Shown here: piece by piece, positions 34,551 through 44,936 of the stretch
Numbering within the stretch: the first letter of the stretch is position 1
Layout of the letters: each line of letters begins with the position of its first letter
NCBI RefSeq assembly: GCF_038396765.1
Contig: NZ_CP150096.1
Span: 4,385,001-4,449,000, forward strand
DNA from: Chitinophaga caseinilytica
GTDB lineage: Bacteria; Bacteroidota; Bacteroidia; Chitinophagales; Chitinophagaceae
Direction of reading: 5' to 3'
Length of the DNA: 64,000 nucleotides
Translations under genes and position numbers: made by a program
The notes under the pieces: model-generated
Databases searched by the model: none
Told to the model about the DNA's origin: nothing
The model's input: the letters and a program-made list of their open reading frames with translations, nothing else

Positions 34551-35693
34551 ATGAAAGCTTCGAGATTCGCGCATTTGTTCCATAAGTATCGGTCTGGGCA
34601 GGCTACGCCGGAAGAGGAAAAGGAATTCCTCGATATGGTGGCGGCTTCCGGCCACGACGACGAGCTGAAGGAAGCGATCGGCGGGATGCTCGAAAACGGG
34701 CTGGACGAAGATGCCGCCATGCCGGAAGAAAGCGCGGATAAAGTATTGGGCGAAATCCTCCGGGACGAAGCGCCCCGCCGCAAGACGCGCATTTTCACCT
34801 GGGCCGCCGTGGCCGCGGGGCTGCTGATGCTCCTGGGCATCGGGTTCCTCCTGAAAACGCAGCGCAACGGTCAGTCGGGCGCCGGGGCCGCGCACGTCCA
34901 GATTTCGCCGGGGAAAGACCGCGCCACCCTGGTGCTGGACGATGGCCGGGAGATCGACCTGGAGCGCGCCGGCAACGACACCATCGGCGTGCAGCAGGGG
35001 CTTTTGGCACAGGTGAACGGGAACGCACTCCATTATGATACTACCACCGCCGAGCCGCCTACCATCAATACCATCCGCACCCCGCGGGGCGGCCAGTTCA
35101 GGGTGGTTTTGCCCGACGGGTCGAGGGTATGGCTCAACGCCGCCTCGTCTATCCGATTCCCGACGGTGTTCAACGCCGGCGAAAGGAGGGTGGAAGTGGA
35201 AGGGGAAGTGTATTTCGAAGTGGCGAAACGGCCGCAGCAGCCTTTCATCGTGCAGGCAGACGGGATGGACGTTCAGGTGACCGGTACGCATTTCAACGTC
35301 ATGGCCTATTCCGACGAATCCAACATCGAGACCACGCTGCTCGAAGGCGGTGTAAAGGTATTCGGCGGCGGATCGGAAGCCACGCTGGTACCGGGGCTCC
35401 AGGCCGTGATGAACAGGAAGGAAAACGACATCAAAGTAAGAAAAGCAGATACCGACCGGGTAATTGCCTGGAAGGAAGGAAGATTCGAATTCAGGGGTAA
35501 TATTCGTGGCATCATGCGGCAAATTGCACGATGGTACGACGTAGACATTATTTACAAAGGAAATACCGATGGCAAGAATTTCGGCGGCGCCATATCAAGG
35601 ACGGAAAAAATTGAAGACGTCCTGAAAATGCTGGAATTGACCGGTAGCATACAATTTGAGATCAACAATAATACCGTAACAGTAATTCCTTGA
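34551..35693 (+). CDS. FecR family anti-sigma factor of the fucosidase locus
   Basis: 380 residues from the ATG at 34551 (MKASRFAHLFHKYRSG). The frame is open to 34425 but that part overlaps the sigma gene. Cytoplasmic sigma-binding region (about 1-80), transmembrane helix (about 84-102, FTWAAVAAGLLMLLGIGFLL), FecR domain (about 165-270, GGQFRVVLPDGSRVWLNAAS; VTGTHFNVMAY) and C-terminal STN-like DUF4974 domain (about 305-380). It is paired with the ECF sigma gene upstream and with an STN-bearing SusC downstream (132-bp gap). Confidence 0.93.
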   Translation: MKASRFAHLFHKYRSGQATPEEEKEFLDMVAASGHDDELKEAIGGMLENGLDEDAAMPEESADKVLGEILRDEAPRRKTRIFTWAAVAAGLLMLLGIGFLLKTQRNGQSGAGAAHVQISPGKDRATLVLDDGREIDLERAGNDTIGVQQGLLAQVNGNALHYDTTTAEPPTINTIRTPRGGQFRVVLPDGSRVWLNAASSIRFPTVFNAGERRVEVEGEVYFEVAKRPQQPFIVQADGMDVQVTGTHFNVMAYSDESNIETTLLEGGVKVFGGGSEATLVPGLQAVMNRKENDIKVRKADTDRVIAWKEGRFEFRGNIRGIMRQIARWYDVDIIYKGNTDGKNFGGAISRTEKIEDVLKMLELTGSIQFEINNNTVTVIP

Positions 35694-35825
35694 TCACCTA
35701 ACATGAGTACGTAAGAGAATTTCACACAACAAAAGTAACCGACGGAGATACTGGAAAACCGCCACCCGGACACCGGGCAGGGTTCCTGTTGCCTCCTCAT
35801 TCCGAGCAACCAAAATTAATCCTTT

Positions 35826-38800
35826 ATGCAACGACTACGCTTCGTTCAGAAGACGTTGCTGTGGCTGTGCTTTGCCCTTTCCCTCCAGTTCCAGGCCAGG
35901 GCATACGCACAACAGGTAACGATCCACGTTAAGAATTCATCGCTGGAAGATGTGATGAAACAAATCCGCCAGCAAACCGGCTTCCTCTTCGTTTATGACC
36001 TCGACATGCTGGGAGACGCCCGCAACGTGACGGCAGACGTATCTGCCGCACCGCTGGAAAAAGCCCTGAGCGCGGTGTTCGACGGACAGCCCTTTTCCTT
36101 CGCGATCGTCGATAAGACGGTGGTGCTGAAGAAAAAAACGGCCGCGACACCCACCGCCGCCAGAACCGCCCGGTTCATGAAGCTCCGCGGCATGGTGTCT
36201 GACGAAAGCGGACAGGTGCTCCCCGGCGTCACCGTCCACAACAGGCAAAACAAAGCCAATGCGTTGACAGACGCGCTCGGCACTTTCACCATCGATGCGG
36301 AGAAAGGCGACTCCCTGATCTTTACCATGATCGGGATGCAGCCGTTTACCGAAGTGGTGCGCGAAGAAAAGCTCCTGAAGATCACGCTCAAACAGAAAGT
36401 TTCGGACGTGGGCGAAGTAGTGGTAGTGGCTTACGGAACGCAGAAGAAAAGCAGCATGGTGAGCGCGGTGACCTCTATCAACCCCAAAGAGCTGAAAGGC
36501 CCTACCAGCAACCTCACCACCATGCTCGCAGGCCGGTTGAGCGGCGTGATCTCGTACCAGCGGAGCGGGGAGCCCGGGCAGGATAATGCCAGCTTCTTCA
36601 TCCGCGGCATCACCACCTTCGGTACCGGTAAAGTAGACCCGCTCATCCTCATCGACGGCATGGAATCGACCACCACCGACCTGGCGCGCCTCCAGCCCGA
36701 CGATATCTCCGGATTCTCCATCCTCAAAGACGCTACGGCTTCCAGCCTTTACGGCGCCCGCGGGGCCAACGGCGTAGTGCTCGTGAGCACCAAAAGCGGC
36801 GCGGAAGGGAAAACCCGGTTCCTCGTGCGTTTGGAAAACTCTTTGTCGACCAACACCCGCAACTTCAAATTCGCCGACAATATCACTTATATGAAACTGG
36901 CGAACGAAGCCGTGCTCACCCGCGACCCCCTGGGCGATCTGCCGTATACCCAGGAAAAGATCGAGCGCACGGCGGCGGGAGACGATCCGCTGCTGTACCC
37001 GAACAATAACTGGATCAAGCAGCTCATCAAACCGTCTACCAACAACCAACGCCTCAACTTCTCCATGAACGGGGGCGGAAAGGTAGCACAGTATTACATC
37101 GCCGGTACCTACAACATCGATAACGGTGTACTGAAGGTAGACAAGCTGAACAATTTCAACAGCAACATCAAACTGCGCAACTATTCCATCCGTTCCAACA
37201 TCAATATCAACCTGACGCCCACCACGGTCGGCATCGTTCGTACCTACGGGCAGTTCGACGACTATAACGGCCCCATCGGCGGCGGCGCCACGCGGTTCTC
37301 GCAGGCGGTTTGGGCCAACCCGGTTGATTTCCCGGCCGTGTACCCCAAAGAATACGCGCCCCAGCTCAACCACCCGCTCTTCGGCAGCGCCGTGATGCGC
37401 GGCTACGGCAGCACGCCCGGCGACGGTGGCAACCTGTTCTTTAATCCCTATGCCCTTTCCGTTTCCGGTTACCAGGAATCCAACACCTCCAACCTGCTCG
37501 CCCAGCTGGAAATCCGCCAAGACCTCAAGTTCGTAACGCCCGGCCTGCAGGCACGCGTCATGGCCTATACCGAGCGATACGCCTCCTTCCAGGTGCAGCG
37601 CGGCTATACACCGTTCTACTACAAACTGCAGCCCGGCATCGACGGCGACGCCCCGCGGCTGCAGCCCCTCAACACCAATGGCACCGAGTACCTGAGCTAT
37701 TCCCCAAGCGATAAAGTCACCGGCACAACATCCTACCTGGAAGCAGCCGTGAATTACAACAGGAACATCAACAAGCACACCTTTTCCGGGATGCTGATCA
37801 CCATTTTCCGCGGGTACCTCACGGGCAACGGGCGCACGCTGCAAACCTCGCTGCCATACCGGAACCAGGGCGTGAGCGGGCGTTTCACGTACGACTACGA
37901 CGACCGTTACATGCTGGAGGCCAACTTCGGGTACAATGGCTCCGAACGTTTCGCGGCGAGCCACCGGTACGGGTTCTTCCCATCGGTAGGCGCAGCCTGG
38001 AACGTATACCAGGAAAAGTTCTTCGAACCGTATGTGCACCTGGTAGACAAACTGAAGATCCGCGGTACCTATGGCCTCGTGGGCAACGACCAGATCGGTG
38101 GCGAGCTGGACCGGTTCTTCTACCTGTCTGACGTAAACATGAACGACGGCAGCCGCGGCGCCACTTTCGGCGAGCGGTACGGGGTATTCAAACCCGGCGT
38201 TTCCGTTCGGCGGTACGAAAACAAATTCATCAGCTGGGAGAAATCGCAGAAAGCCAATATCGGGATCGAGCTGGGCTTGTTCAACGCCCTGAACCTGCAG
38301 GCAGATATCTTCCGTGAGCACCGTTCCAACATCCTCATGCAGCGGAATACGCTGCCCTCTACGCTCGGCCTCAATGCTCCCATAAGCGCCAACGTGGGTG
38401 AGGCGGAAGGGAAGGGGATCGACCTTTCGCTCGATTACAATTTCAAATTCAAACGCAACGCCTGGCTCCAGGTGCGCGGTACGTTCACTTTCGCGCAGAG
38501 CAAACTGCTGGTGAACGAAGAGCCCAAGTATAAGGATAACGAAGCGTACCGCTCGCAGGTGGGCCAGCCGCTCAGCCAGCGTTGGGGCTATATCGCGGAA
38601 AGATTGTTCGTAGACGATCAGGAAGTGCTGAACTCTCCCCAGCAGAATTTCGGGCAGCGGGTGTATGGCGGTGATATCAAGTACCGCGACGTAAACCGCG
38701 ACGGCGTCATCAACTCCGCAGACGCAGTGCCCATCGGCCTCCCGCAGACGCCGGAGATCACTTACGGTTTCGGTTCTTCCATGGGCTGGAAAACGTTCGA

Positions 38801-39239
38801 CTTCAGCTTCTTCTTCCAGGGATCGGCACGCTCATCTTTCTGGATCGATTCCTACATCACTACGCCTTTCGTACAGAACGGCGGCGGCCAGCACGGTTTG
38901 CTGAAAGTGATCGCGGAAGACCACTGGAGCGAAAGCAACCGCAATCTTTACGCTTTCTGGCCCCGCCTCAGCAATTACTTCGTGCAGAATAACTACCAGT
39001 CTTCTACCTGGTGGATGCGCAGCGGCGATTTCCTGCGGCTGAAATCCGTGGAGCTCGGCTTTACGCTGCCCGACCGGATGCAGAAGCGCCTGAAGATGAC
39101 CAACACCCGTATCTACGCCAACGCCATGAACCTGTTCGCCATCAGCAAATTCAAACTGTGGGATGTGGAAATGGGCGGCAACGGACTGGGTTACCCGGTT
39201 CAGCGCGTCGTAAATGCCGGCATCAGCCTCGGATTCTAA
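35826..39239 (+). CDS. SusC/RagA-family TonB-linked outer-membrane protein
   Basis: 1137 residues. Signal peptide about 1-28 (cut near ARAYAQQ), STN signalling domain about 30-103, carboxypeptidase-regulatory-like domain about 118-200, plug about 215-330 (VVVVAYGTQKKSSMVSAVTSI; FSILKDATASSLYGARGANG, the SusC signature) and a TonB barrel ending RVVNAGISLGF. It imports oligosaccharides together with the SusD protein that follows 22 bp later. The STN domain links it to the FecR/sigma pair upstream. The 35694-35825 gap before it may carry the sigma-dependent promoter, but I cannot name the element. Confidence 0.95.
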   Translation: MQRLRFVQKTLLWLCFALSLQFQARAYAQQVTIHVKNSSLEDVMKQIRQQTGFLFVYDLDMLGDARNVTADVSAAPLEKALSAVFDGQPFSFAIVDKTVVLKKKTAATPTAARTARFMKLRGMVSDESGQVLPGVTVHNRQNKANALTDALGTFTIDAEKGDSLIFTMIGMQPFTEVVREEKLLKITLKQKVSDVGEVVVVAYGTQKKSSMVSAVTSINPKELKGPTSNLTTMLAGRLSGVISYQRSGEPGQDNASFFIRGITTFGTGKVDPLILIDGMESTTTDLARLQPDDISGFSILKDATASSLYGARGANGVVLVSTKSGAEGKTRFLVRLENSLSTNTRNFKFADNITYMKLANEAVLTRDPLGDLPYTQEKIERTAAGDDPLLYPNNNWIKQLIKPSTNNQRLNFSMNGGGKVAQYYIAGTYNIDNGVLKVDKLNNFNSNIKLRNYSIRSNININLTPTTVGIVRTYGQFDDYNGPIGGGATRFSQAVWANPVDFPAVYPKEYAPQLNHPLFGSAVMRGYGSTPGDGGNLFFNPYALSVSGYQESNTSNLLAQLEIRQDLKFVTPGLQARVMAYTERYASFQVQRGYTPFYYKLQPGIDGDAPRLQPLNTNGTEYLSYSPSDKVTGTTSYLEAAVNYNRNINKHTFSGMLITIFRGYLTGNGRTLQTSLPYRNQGVSGRFTYDYDDRYMLEANFGYNGSERFAASHRYGFFPSVGAAWNVYQEKFFEPYVHLVDKLKIRGTYGLVGNDQIGGELDRFFYLSDVNMNDGSRGATFGERYGVFKPGVSVRRYENKFISWEKSQKANIGIELGLFNALNLQADIFREHRSNILMQRNTLPSTLGLNAPISANVGEAEGKGIDLSLDYNFKFKRNAWLQVRGTFTFAQSKLLVNEEPKYKDNEAYRSQVGQPLSQRWGYIAERLFVDDQEVLNSPQQNFGQRVYGGDIKYRDVNRDGVINSADAVPIGLPQTPEITYGFGSSMGWKTFDFSFFFQGSARSSFWIDSYITTPFVQNGGGQHGLLKVIAEDHWSESNRNLYAFWPRLSNYFVQNNYQSSTWWMRSGDFLRLKSVELGFTLPDRMQKRLKMTNTRIYANAMNLFAISKFKLWDVEMGGNGLGYPVQRVVNAGISLGF

Positions 39240-39261
39240 CGTGGACAAAAACTGAAATGTC

Positions 39262-41118
39262 ATGAAGAAACTCATATATATCGCCGGTTGCCTGCTCATG
39301 CTGTCTGCCTCCGGTTGCAAAAATTTCCTGGACGTAGTGCCCGACAACGTGCCTACGATCGACAATGCCTTTACCATCCGGCAGGAGGCCATGAAATATC
39401 TCTTCACCTGCTACAGCTACCTGCCCCGCAGCAGCGATCCCAGCTCCAACCCCGGCATCTCCGGCGGCGACGAATTCTGGATGATCAGGCCGTATGCGAT
39501 AGACGACCGGGCTTTCCAGCTGGCGATGGGGTACATGTCGCCCTCGGCGGTATACCTTAGCGGCTGGGGCACCAATTACCGCGCCCTGCGCGACTGCAAC
39601 ATTTTCCTGGAAAACATCGGGAAAGTGGTAGACATGCCCGATTACGAGCGCATGCGCTGGATCGCGGAAGTGAAGTTCCTGAAAGCATACTATCACTGGC
39701 TGTTGTTCCGCCAGTACGGCCCCATTGCGCTGGTAGACAAAAACCTGCCCACATCCGCCACGCACGAGGAATATAAAGTGCGCCGCACGCCGGTGGATTC
39801 CGTTATCAGCTACATCTCCAACCAGATGCTGGAAGCGGCGCAAAACCTGCCCCCGGAAATCGCGGACCGGTCGTCGGAACTGGGGCGCATCACGCAGCCC
39901 GCCGCACTGGCCCTCCGTGCCCGTGTGCTGTTGACGGCCGCCAGTCCGCTTTTCAACGGCAATCCCGACCACGTGCTGCCCGGAAAGGAAAACGAACAGC
40001 TCTTCTCCACCACGTACGACGCCACCAAATGGGAGCGTGCCGCCGAGGCCTGCAAGATCGCCATCGAAAATGCGCACAGGAACAAACACAAACTCTATAC
40101 TTTCAGCGATATCGGCACCACGCTTTCCGATACGATGACCTCCCAGATGAGCATCCGCAACGCAGTGTGCGAAGACTGGAACCCCGAAATCATCTGGGGC
40201 AATTCGAACTCCTCTTCCTGGAACATCCAGCGCATCTGCATGCCGCGCCTCGATCCCGACAGGCTGGCCAACGAACAGGTGCTGGGCTCCTATGCGCCGA
40301 CCCTCAAAATCGCGGAGCAATTCTATACCGATCACGGCGTGCCCATCAATGAAGACAAAAACTGGGACTACGCGGGCCGGTACAAGCTGCGCAAAGCCAC
40401 CGCGGCCGAAAAGGAACTGATCCAGGAAGGATATACCACCGCCAGCCTGCACTACAACCGCGAATTGCGGTTCTATGCTTCCCTGGGCTTCGACGGCGGG
40501 GTTTGGTATATGAAAAACAAAACCTTCCATATCGAGAATAAACTCGGTCAATGGCAAAGCCGGAAGAACATCTATGACTACAACGTAACCGGTTATTACG
40601 CCAAGAAGCTCATCCACTGGAAAAACGAGATCCAGGCCGAGCAGAGCGTGCATATCGAACAGTACGCCTGGCCGGAAATGCGGTTGTCTGACCTCTACCT
40701 CATGTATGCCGAAGCGCTCAATGAATCGAAAGGCCCCGTTGCCGAGGCGCTCGAATACGTCAACCGCGTTCGCGCCCGCGCGAAGCTGCCGACCGTTCAG
40801 GACGCCTGGACCAACTGGTCCCGCAATCCCACAAAATACACGACCAAAGAAGGCCTCCGCGCCATCATCCACCAGGAAAGGCTCATCGAGCTCGCGTTCG
40901 AAGGCGCCCGGTTCTGGGACCTCCGCCGCTGGAAAACCGCTACCGAAGAACTGAACAAACCCGTCATGGGATGGGACATGCTCCAGGAGAAAGCGGAATT
41001 CTATTACCGCCCGCGCCTCATCTGGCGCCAGGCTTTCCAGATGCGCGATTACCTCTGGCCGATCTATGAAAATGACCTCCTCATGAACGAAAACCTGGTG
41101 CAGAACCCGGGATGGTAA
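39262..41118 (+). CDS. SusD/RagB-family outer-membrane lipoprotein
   Basis: 618 residues. Lipoprotein signal MKKLIYIAGCLLMLSASGC with lipid Cys19. The N-terminal SusD-like region (about 20-200, KNFLDVVPDNVPTIDNAFT; YLSGWGTNYRALRDCNIFLENI) with TPR-type helices is followed by the RagB/SusD C-terminal region (about 330-618, MRLSDLYLMYAEALNES, RLIELAFEGARFWDLRRWKT). It forms the lid of the SusC channel and binds the glycan at the cell surface. Ends 14 bp before the next lipoprotein gene. Confidence 0.95.
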   Translation: MKKLIYIAGCLLMLSASGCKNFLDVVPDNVPTIDNAFTIRQEAMKYLFTCYSYLPRSSDPSSNPGISGGDEFWMIRPYAIDDRAFQLAMGYMSPSAVYLSGWGTNYRALRDCNIFLENIGKVVDMPDYERMRWIAEVKFLKAYYHWLLFRQYGPIALVDKNLPTSATHEEYKVRRTPVDSVISYISNQMLEAAQNLPPEIADRSSELGRITQPAALALRARVLLTAASPLFNGNPDHVLPGKENEQLFSTTYDATKWERAAEACKIAIENAHRNKHKLYTFSDIGTTLSDTMTSQMSIRNAVCEDWNPEIIWGNSNSSSWNIQRICMPRLDPDRLANEQVLGSYAPTLKIAEQFYTDHGVPINEDKNWDYAGRYKLRKATAAEKELIQEGYTTASLHYNRELRFYASLGFDGGVWYMKNKTFHIENKLGQWQSRKNIYDYNVTGYYAKKLIHWKNEIQAEQSVHIEQYAWPEMRLSDLYLMYAEALNESKGPVAEALEYVNRVRARAKLPTVQDAWTNWSRNPTKYTTKEGLRAIIHQERLIELAFEGARFWDLRRWKTATEELNKPVMGWDMLQEKAEFYYRPRLIWRQAFQMRDYLWPIYENDLLMNENLVQNPGW

Positions 41119-41132
41119 AACCTTCAAACCGC

Positions 41133-42299
41133 ATGATCATGAAAATGACATATATCCTGCTGACAGCGGCCTTCCTGGCCGCAGCCTGCGGAAAAGAAAC
41201 CCACGAGCCCGTGAACCCCAAAGGTGGCAGCCCGGCCACCATCAGCAACGTGCAGGTCGAAAACCTCAACGGTTCGGCTAAAATCACCTACAGCCTGCCC
41301 GATGACAACGACGTGCTCTACGTAAAGGCGACCTACGAAATGCGCCCGGGCAAAACACGCGAAGTGAAAAGCAGCTACTACAACAACTTCCTGTTGGTAG
41401 ACGGTTTCGGCGACACGCTCAAACACCAGATCAAACTCACCGTCGTAACCCGCAGCTCCGTGGAATCGGCGCCGGTAAACGTGGAAGTGGAGCCCAAACT
41501 CCCGCCGGTACTCATGATCAGGAGAACGTTCAAGGTCCGTGAAGACTTCGGCGGCGTGAACCTCACCTTCACCAACGATACCCGCGCCGAAATCGCCATC
41601 GTGGCCATGACAAAGGATTCCACCGGAAAGATGAAGGAATTCAACACCTTTTACACGAAATCTGTCGGCACGAATTACTCGCTCCGCGGATTCGAAGACA
41701 CCAAACGCGAATTCCGCTTCTTCGTCCGCGACCAATACGGCAATTACAGCGACACGCTCACGGGCGACTGGGTGCCGATGTACGAAAAGCAGCTCGACCG
41801 CAGCAAGTTCCGTGAAGTCATCCTCCCGGGAGACATCCCAGACGGATGGCAATTCTATCCCATCCCCAACCTCTGGGCCGGCACCATGTGGCATAGCGCC
41901 GACAAGCTCGACGGCATGCCGATGTGGATCACGTTCGACCTCGGCGTAGTGGCGCAACTGAGCCGTATCGGCCTGTGGCAGCGGCCCAACGAATGGTTGT
42001 ACATGCAAAACAACGTCCGCCAGATCGAGATCTGGGGCATGGCCACCACGCCGCCGGCAGACGGCAGCTGGAACGGCTGGACGCGGCTCCTGGAACACAC
42101 GCTCATCAAACCCTCCGGCCTGCCTGTTGGCCAGCTTTCGCAGGAAGACAGGGACAAAGGCGCCGCCGGCGAACAAATGAACGTGCCGCTCACCATGCCC
42201 AAAGTGCGATACATCCGCGTGAAAATCCTCCGTACCTGGACAGATGGCGGATACGCCGCCAACATCCAGGAAATGCGCTTCTGGGGAAATGACAAGTAA
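41133..42299 (+). CDS. Surface lipoprotein with DUF4959/DUF5126/DUF5000-like domains
   Basis: 388 residues from the ATG at 41133; an ATG at 41112 overlaps the susD end. Lipoprotein signal with lipobox LAAAC (Cys19 from this start). An N-terminal fibronectin-like domain (ISNVQVENLNGSAKITYSLP, DUF4959-like) and a second beta domain (about 115-230, RRTFKVREDFGGVNLTF, DUF5126-like) lead to a discoidin-like C-terminal domain (about 240-388, MPMWITFDLGVVAQLSRIGLW; QEMRFWGN, DUF5000-like). This arrangement is standard for proteins encoded after susD and suggests glycan binding at the surface. Domain names are from recollection. Confidence 0.82.
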   Translation: MIMKMTYILLTAAFLAAACGKETHEPVNPKGGSPATISNVQVENLNGSAKITYSLPDDNDVLYVKATYEMRPGKTREVKSSYYNNFLLVDGFGDTLKHQIKLTVVTRSSVESAPVNVEVEPKLPPVLMIRRTFKVREDFGGVNLTFTNDTRAEIAIVAMTKDSTGKMKEFNTFYTKSVGTNYSLRGFEDTKREFRFFVRDQYGNYSDTLTGDWVPMYEKQLDRSKFREVILPGDIPDGWQFYPIPNLWAGTMWHSADKLDGMPMWITFDLGVVAQLSRIGLWQRPNEWLYMQNNVRQIEIWGMATTPPADGSWNGWTRLLEHTLIKPSGLPVGQLSQEDRDKGAAGEQMNVPLTMPKVRYIRVKILRTWTDGGYAANIQEMRFWGNDK

Positions 42300-42317
42300 T
42301 CCGTAAAACCGAACAAC

Positions 42318-43511
42318 ATGCGAAATCCAATCATCATCATACTGCTCGCAGCGGCCGTTTTCACCGCCTGCCGGAAACAGGACGATTACAAGAAATACCT
42401 GGAAGGAGGGGAGATCCTCTACACCGGGAAAGCCGATTCGATGCGCGTCCACGCAGGCCGGAACCGCGTCCAGGTATCGTGGCTGCTCATCGCCGACCCG
42501 AAAATCGCTTTCAGCAAATTATACTGGAACAACCGGAGAGACTCCGCCACCGTGCCCGTCAACCGCACGAAAGGGATCGACACCATCCGGTTTGTGGTAG
42601 ACAAGCTCGACGAGCGCACCTACGAATTCGAAGTCGTGAATTACGACAAAGCCGGCAACCCGTCTGTCACCAGCCGCGCCTCCGGCGTATCTTACGGCAA
42701 CATGTACGAAACCGCCCTGCTGAACCGCGCGTTCGCTGAAATGGAAGCGCTGTCCGACAAAGTGATCATCCACTGGAACGATGTAGACACGCTCGACGGG
42801 ATCCATTCCATCCAGATCCGATACACGCATCAGAACGGTACCGTGCGCGACACTATCGTCCGCAGCTGGACCAAGGAAATGGTGACCGTACTGCCGAAAG
42901 TGGCGCCCAACTCCGAGTTCAGTTATCGCACCCGTTATCTGCCCGATTCCCTGGCCATCGATACCTTCCTCACCGTTTTCGACAAGCGTACCATCGGCGA
43001 GCTCGATGTTACCGCCGATTACATTAAAAATCCCGGTAAGCCATTCCTCCGCAACGATGCAGGCAGTAGCCGGTTCTCCGTGCTGGCAGACTGGCAATCG
43101 AACGACGAAGCGACGAAGAACGGGAATGCCGATGAGATCGATGGGGCGGCCAAACGTTACCTGACGCTCTGGATCTGGGGGAACGGGCCGATCATCAACG
43201 GAAAGATCTGGCAGGCGGTACAATTGCCGAAAGGGACCTTCCGGCTCGAAGCCTTCCAGCAGAACATCGACGGCACCCTGGAAGCCACGTATTTCACCGT
43301 TGCGGCCGGTAGCGGCGGATTGCCGAACGTGGAACAGATCAACACGGCCATCACGTCCAAAAAACTGAGCGATAACAGCGACAAACACCACGTCCTGACC
43401 TTTACGCTCAACCAGCCCGCCACCGTCAGCCTCGGGTTCGTGGGCACTTATATCAATCCCGCGGAGCAGACGCTCCGTGTCGAACAGATCAAATTATACC
43501 AGACCAAATAA
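42318..43511 (+). CDS. DUF4998/DUF5013-like surface lipoprotein
   Basis: 397 residues. Lipoprotein signal MRNPIIIILLAAAVFTAC (Cys18). An N-terminal region begins DDYKKYLEGGEILYTGKADS, the DUF4998 signature, and contains two fibronectin-like domains (about 30-225). The C-terminal half (about 235-397) resembles the DUF5013 jelly-roll type carbohydrate-binding region (KRYLTLWIWGNGPIINGK; LPKGTFRLEAF). Probably a second surface glycan-binding protein of the locus. It sits 18 bp after the preceding gene and 14 bp before the fucosidase gene. Confidence 0.82.
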   Translation: MRNPIIIILLAAAVFTACRKQDDYKKYLEGGEILYTGKADSMRVHAGRNRVQVSWLLIADPKIAFSKLYWNNRRDSATVPVNRTKGIDTIRFVVDKLDERTYEFEVVNYDKAGNPSVTSRASGVSYGNMYETALLNRAFAEMEALSDKVIIHWNDVDTLDGIHSIQIRYTHQNGTVRDTIVRSWTKEMVTVLPKVAPNSEFSYRTRYLPDSLAIDTFLTVFDKRTIGELDVTADYIKNPGKPFLRNDAGSSRFSVLADWQSNDEATKNGNADEIDGAAKRYLTLWIWGNGPIINGKIWQAVQLPKGTFRLEAFQQNIDGTLEATYFTVAAGSGGLPNVEQINTAITSKKLSDNSDKHHVLTFTLNQPATVSLGFVGTYINPAEQTLRVEQIKLYQTK

Positions 43512-43525
43512 TCAATCCGGGAACA

Positions 43526-44872
43526 ATGTTTCAGCAATTCAGAAACGCGGCCCTGTGCCTCCTGCTACTGGCGGGAGGCGCACAGGCGCAGCAACAGCAG
43601 ATCGGCAGGGAAACGCCGGCACAGAAAGAGAAACGCATGGAATGGTGGACGAACGACCGCTTCGGGATGTTCATCCACTGGGGGCTGTACGCCATGCCCG
43701 CCAGGCATGAATGGGTGCGCCATTACGAATGGATCCAGGACGGCGATTACCGTAAGTATTTCGAACTGTTCAACCCAGACCTGTTCGACCCGAAGCTTTG
43801 GGCGAAACAGGCAAAGGCAGCGGGGATGAAGTACGCCGTGCTCACCACCAAGCACCACGAAGGCTTCTGCATGTTCGATTCCAGGTTCACCGATTATAAA
43901 GTCACCAACACGCCCGCGCGCCGCGACCTCGTTCGCCAGTTCGTGGATGCATACCGGGCAGAAGGCCTGAAAGTCGGGTTTTATTATTCGCTGATCGACT
44001 GGCACCATCCGCAATTCACCATCGACGGTATGCATCCGCACCGCCCGCGCGATGGTTCCGATTCCGTGTACGCCGTGCTGAACAAAAACCGCGACATGGC
44101 CACGTACCGCCAGTACATGCGCGACCAGATCACCGAACTGCTGACGCAATACGGAAAGATCGACGTGCTGTGGCTCGACTTTTCCTATCCCGGCAAGCAC
44201 GGCAAAGGGAAAGACGACTGGGGAAGCGTGGAGCTCCTGAAGCTCATCCGCAAGCTGCAACCCGGCATCATCGTCGATAACCGCCTCGATCTTGGAATGT
44301 ATTCCGACGGACAGGATTTCGAAACACCCGAGCAGGTAAGCGTGGAAGAACTGGCCAAGTACCACGGCAAAGCCTGGGAAACCTGCCAGACCTTTTCCGG
44401 CTCCTGGGGTTACCACCGCGACGAGAACACCTGGAAAAGTACCCGCGAGCTCCTGCGCCTGCTGATCGGCTCCGTGTCTAACGGCGGCAACCTGTTACTG
44501 AACGTAGGCCCCACCGCCCGCGGCGAATTCGACGAGCGCGCGCAGGACGCCCTTGCCAACATGGGCAAATGGATGCGCAGCAACAACAAGGCCATCTATA
44601 ACTGCACCTTCGCACCGGAAGGCTTCAAAACGCCTGCAGGCACCATGCTCACGTACAATCCGAAAACGAAGCGGATGTACGTCCACATCATGGAATACGG
44701 CAAAACCCTCGTGCTGCCCGCGTATAAAGGCAAAGTGAAGTACGCCCAGTTCCTGCACGATAATTCGGAAGTCCGTTTCGACAAATCCGATAACGACGAT
44801 GTGGTGCTCGCGCTCCCGGAACGCAAGCCCAACCAGGAAATCCCGGTGGTGGAGCTGGTGCTCAACAACTGA
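43526..44872 (+). CDS. Alpha-L-fucosidase, glycoside hydrolase family 29
   Basis: 448 residues. Signal peptide about 1-21 (ALCLLLLAGGAQAQ), then a GH29 catalytic barrel (about 30-345) and a C-terminal beta domain. GH29 signatures: RFGMFIHWGLYAMPA (45-59), YAVLTTKHHEGFCMFDS (103-119) and the catalytic nucleophile Asp218 in VLWLDFSYPG. The acid/base residue lies in the more variable later part. It should release alpha-L-fucose (or a related sugar) from the glycan bound by this locus. No lipobox, so it is periplasmic or exported. It is the only clear glycosidase in the locus. Confidence 0.92.
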   Translation: MFQQFRNAALCLLLLAGGAQAQQQQIGRETPAQKEKRMEWWTNDRFGMFIHWGLYAMPARHEWVRHYEWIQDGDYRKYFELFNPDLFDPKLWAKQAKAAGMKYAVLTTKHHEGFCMFDSRFTDYKVTNTPARRDLVRQFVDAYRAEGLKVGFYYSLIDWHHPQFTIDGMHPHRPRDGSDSVYAVLNKNRDMATYRQYMRDQITELLTQYGKIDVLWLDFSYPGKHGKGKDDWGSVELLKLIRKLQPGIIVDNRLDLGMYSDGQDFETPEQVSVEELAKYHGKAWETCQTFSGSWGYHRDENTWKSTRELLRLLIGSVSNGGNLLLNVGPTARGEFDERAQDALANMGKWMRSNNKAIYNCTFAPEGFKTPAGTMLTYNPKTKRMYVHIMEYGKTLVLPAYKGKVKYAQFLHDNSEVRFDKSDNDDVVLALPERKPNQEIPVVELVLNN

Positions 44873-44936
44873 TCTTACATCCGTTTTTCGATAACCAACA
44901 AATGCCTAAGTAGGGTATTTCCATGCCAGACACGAA

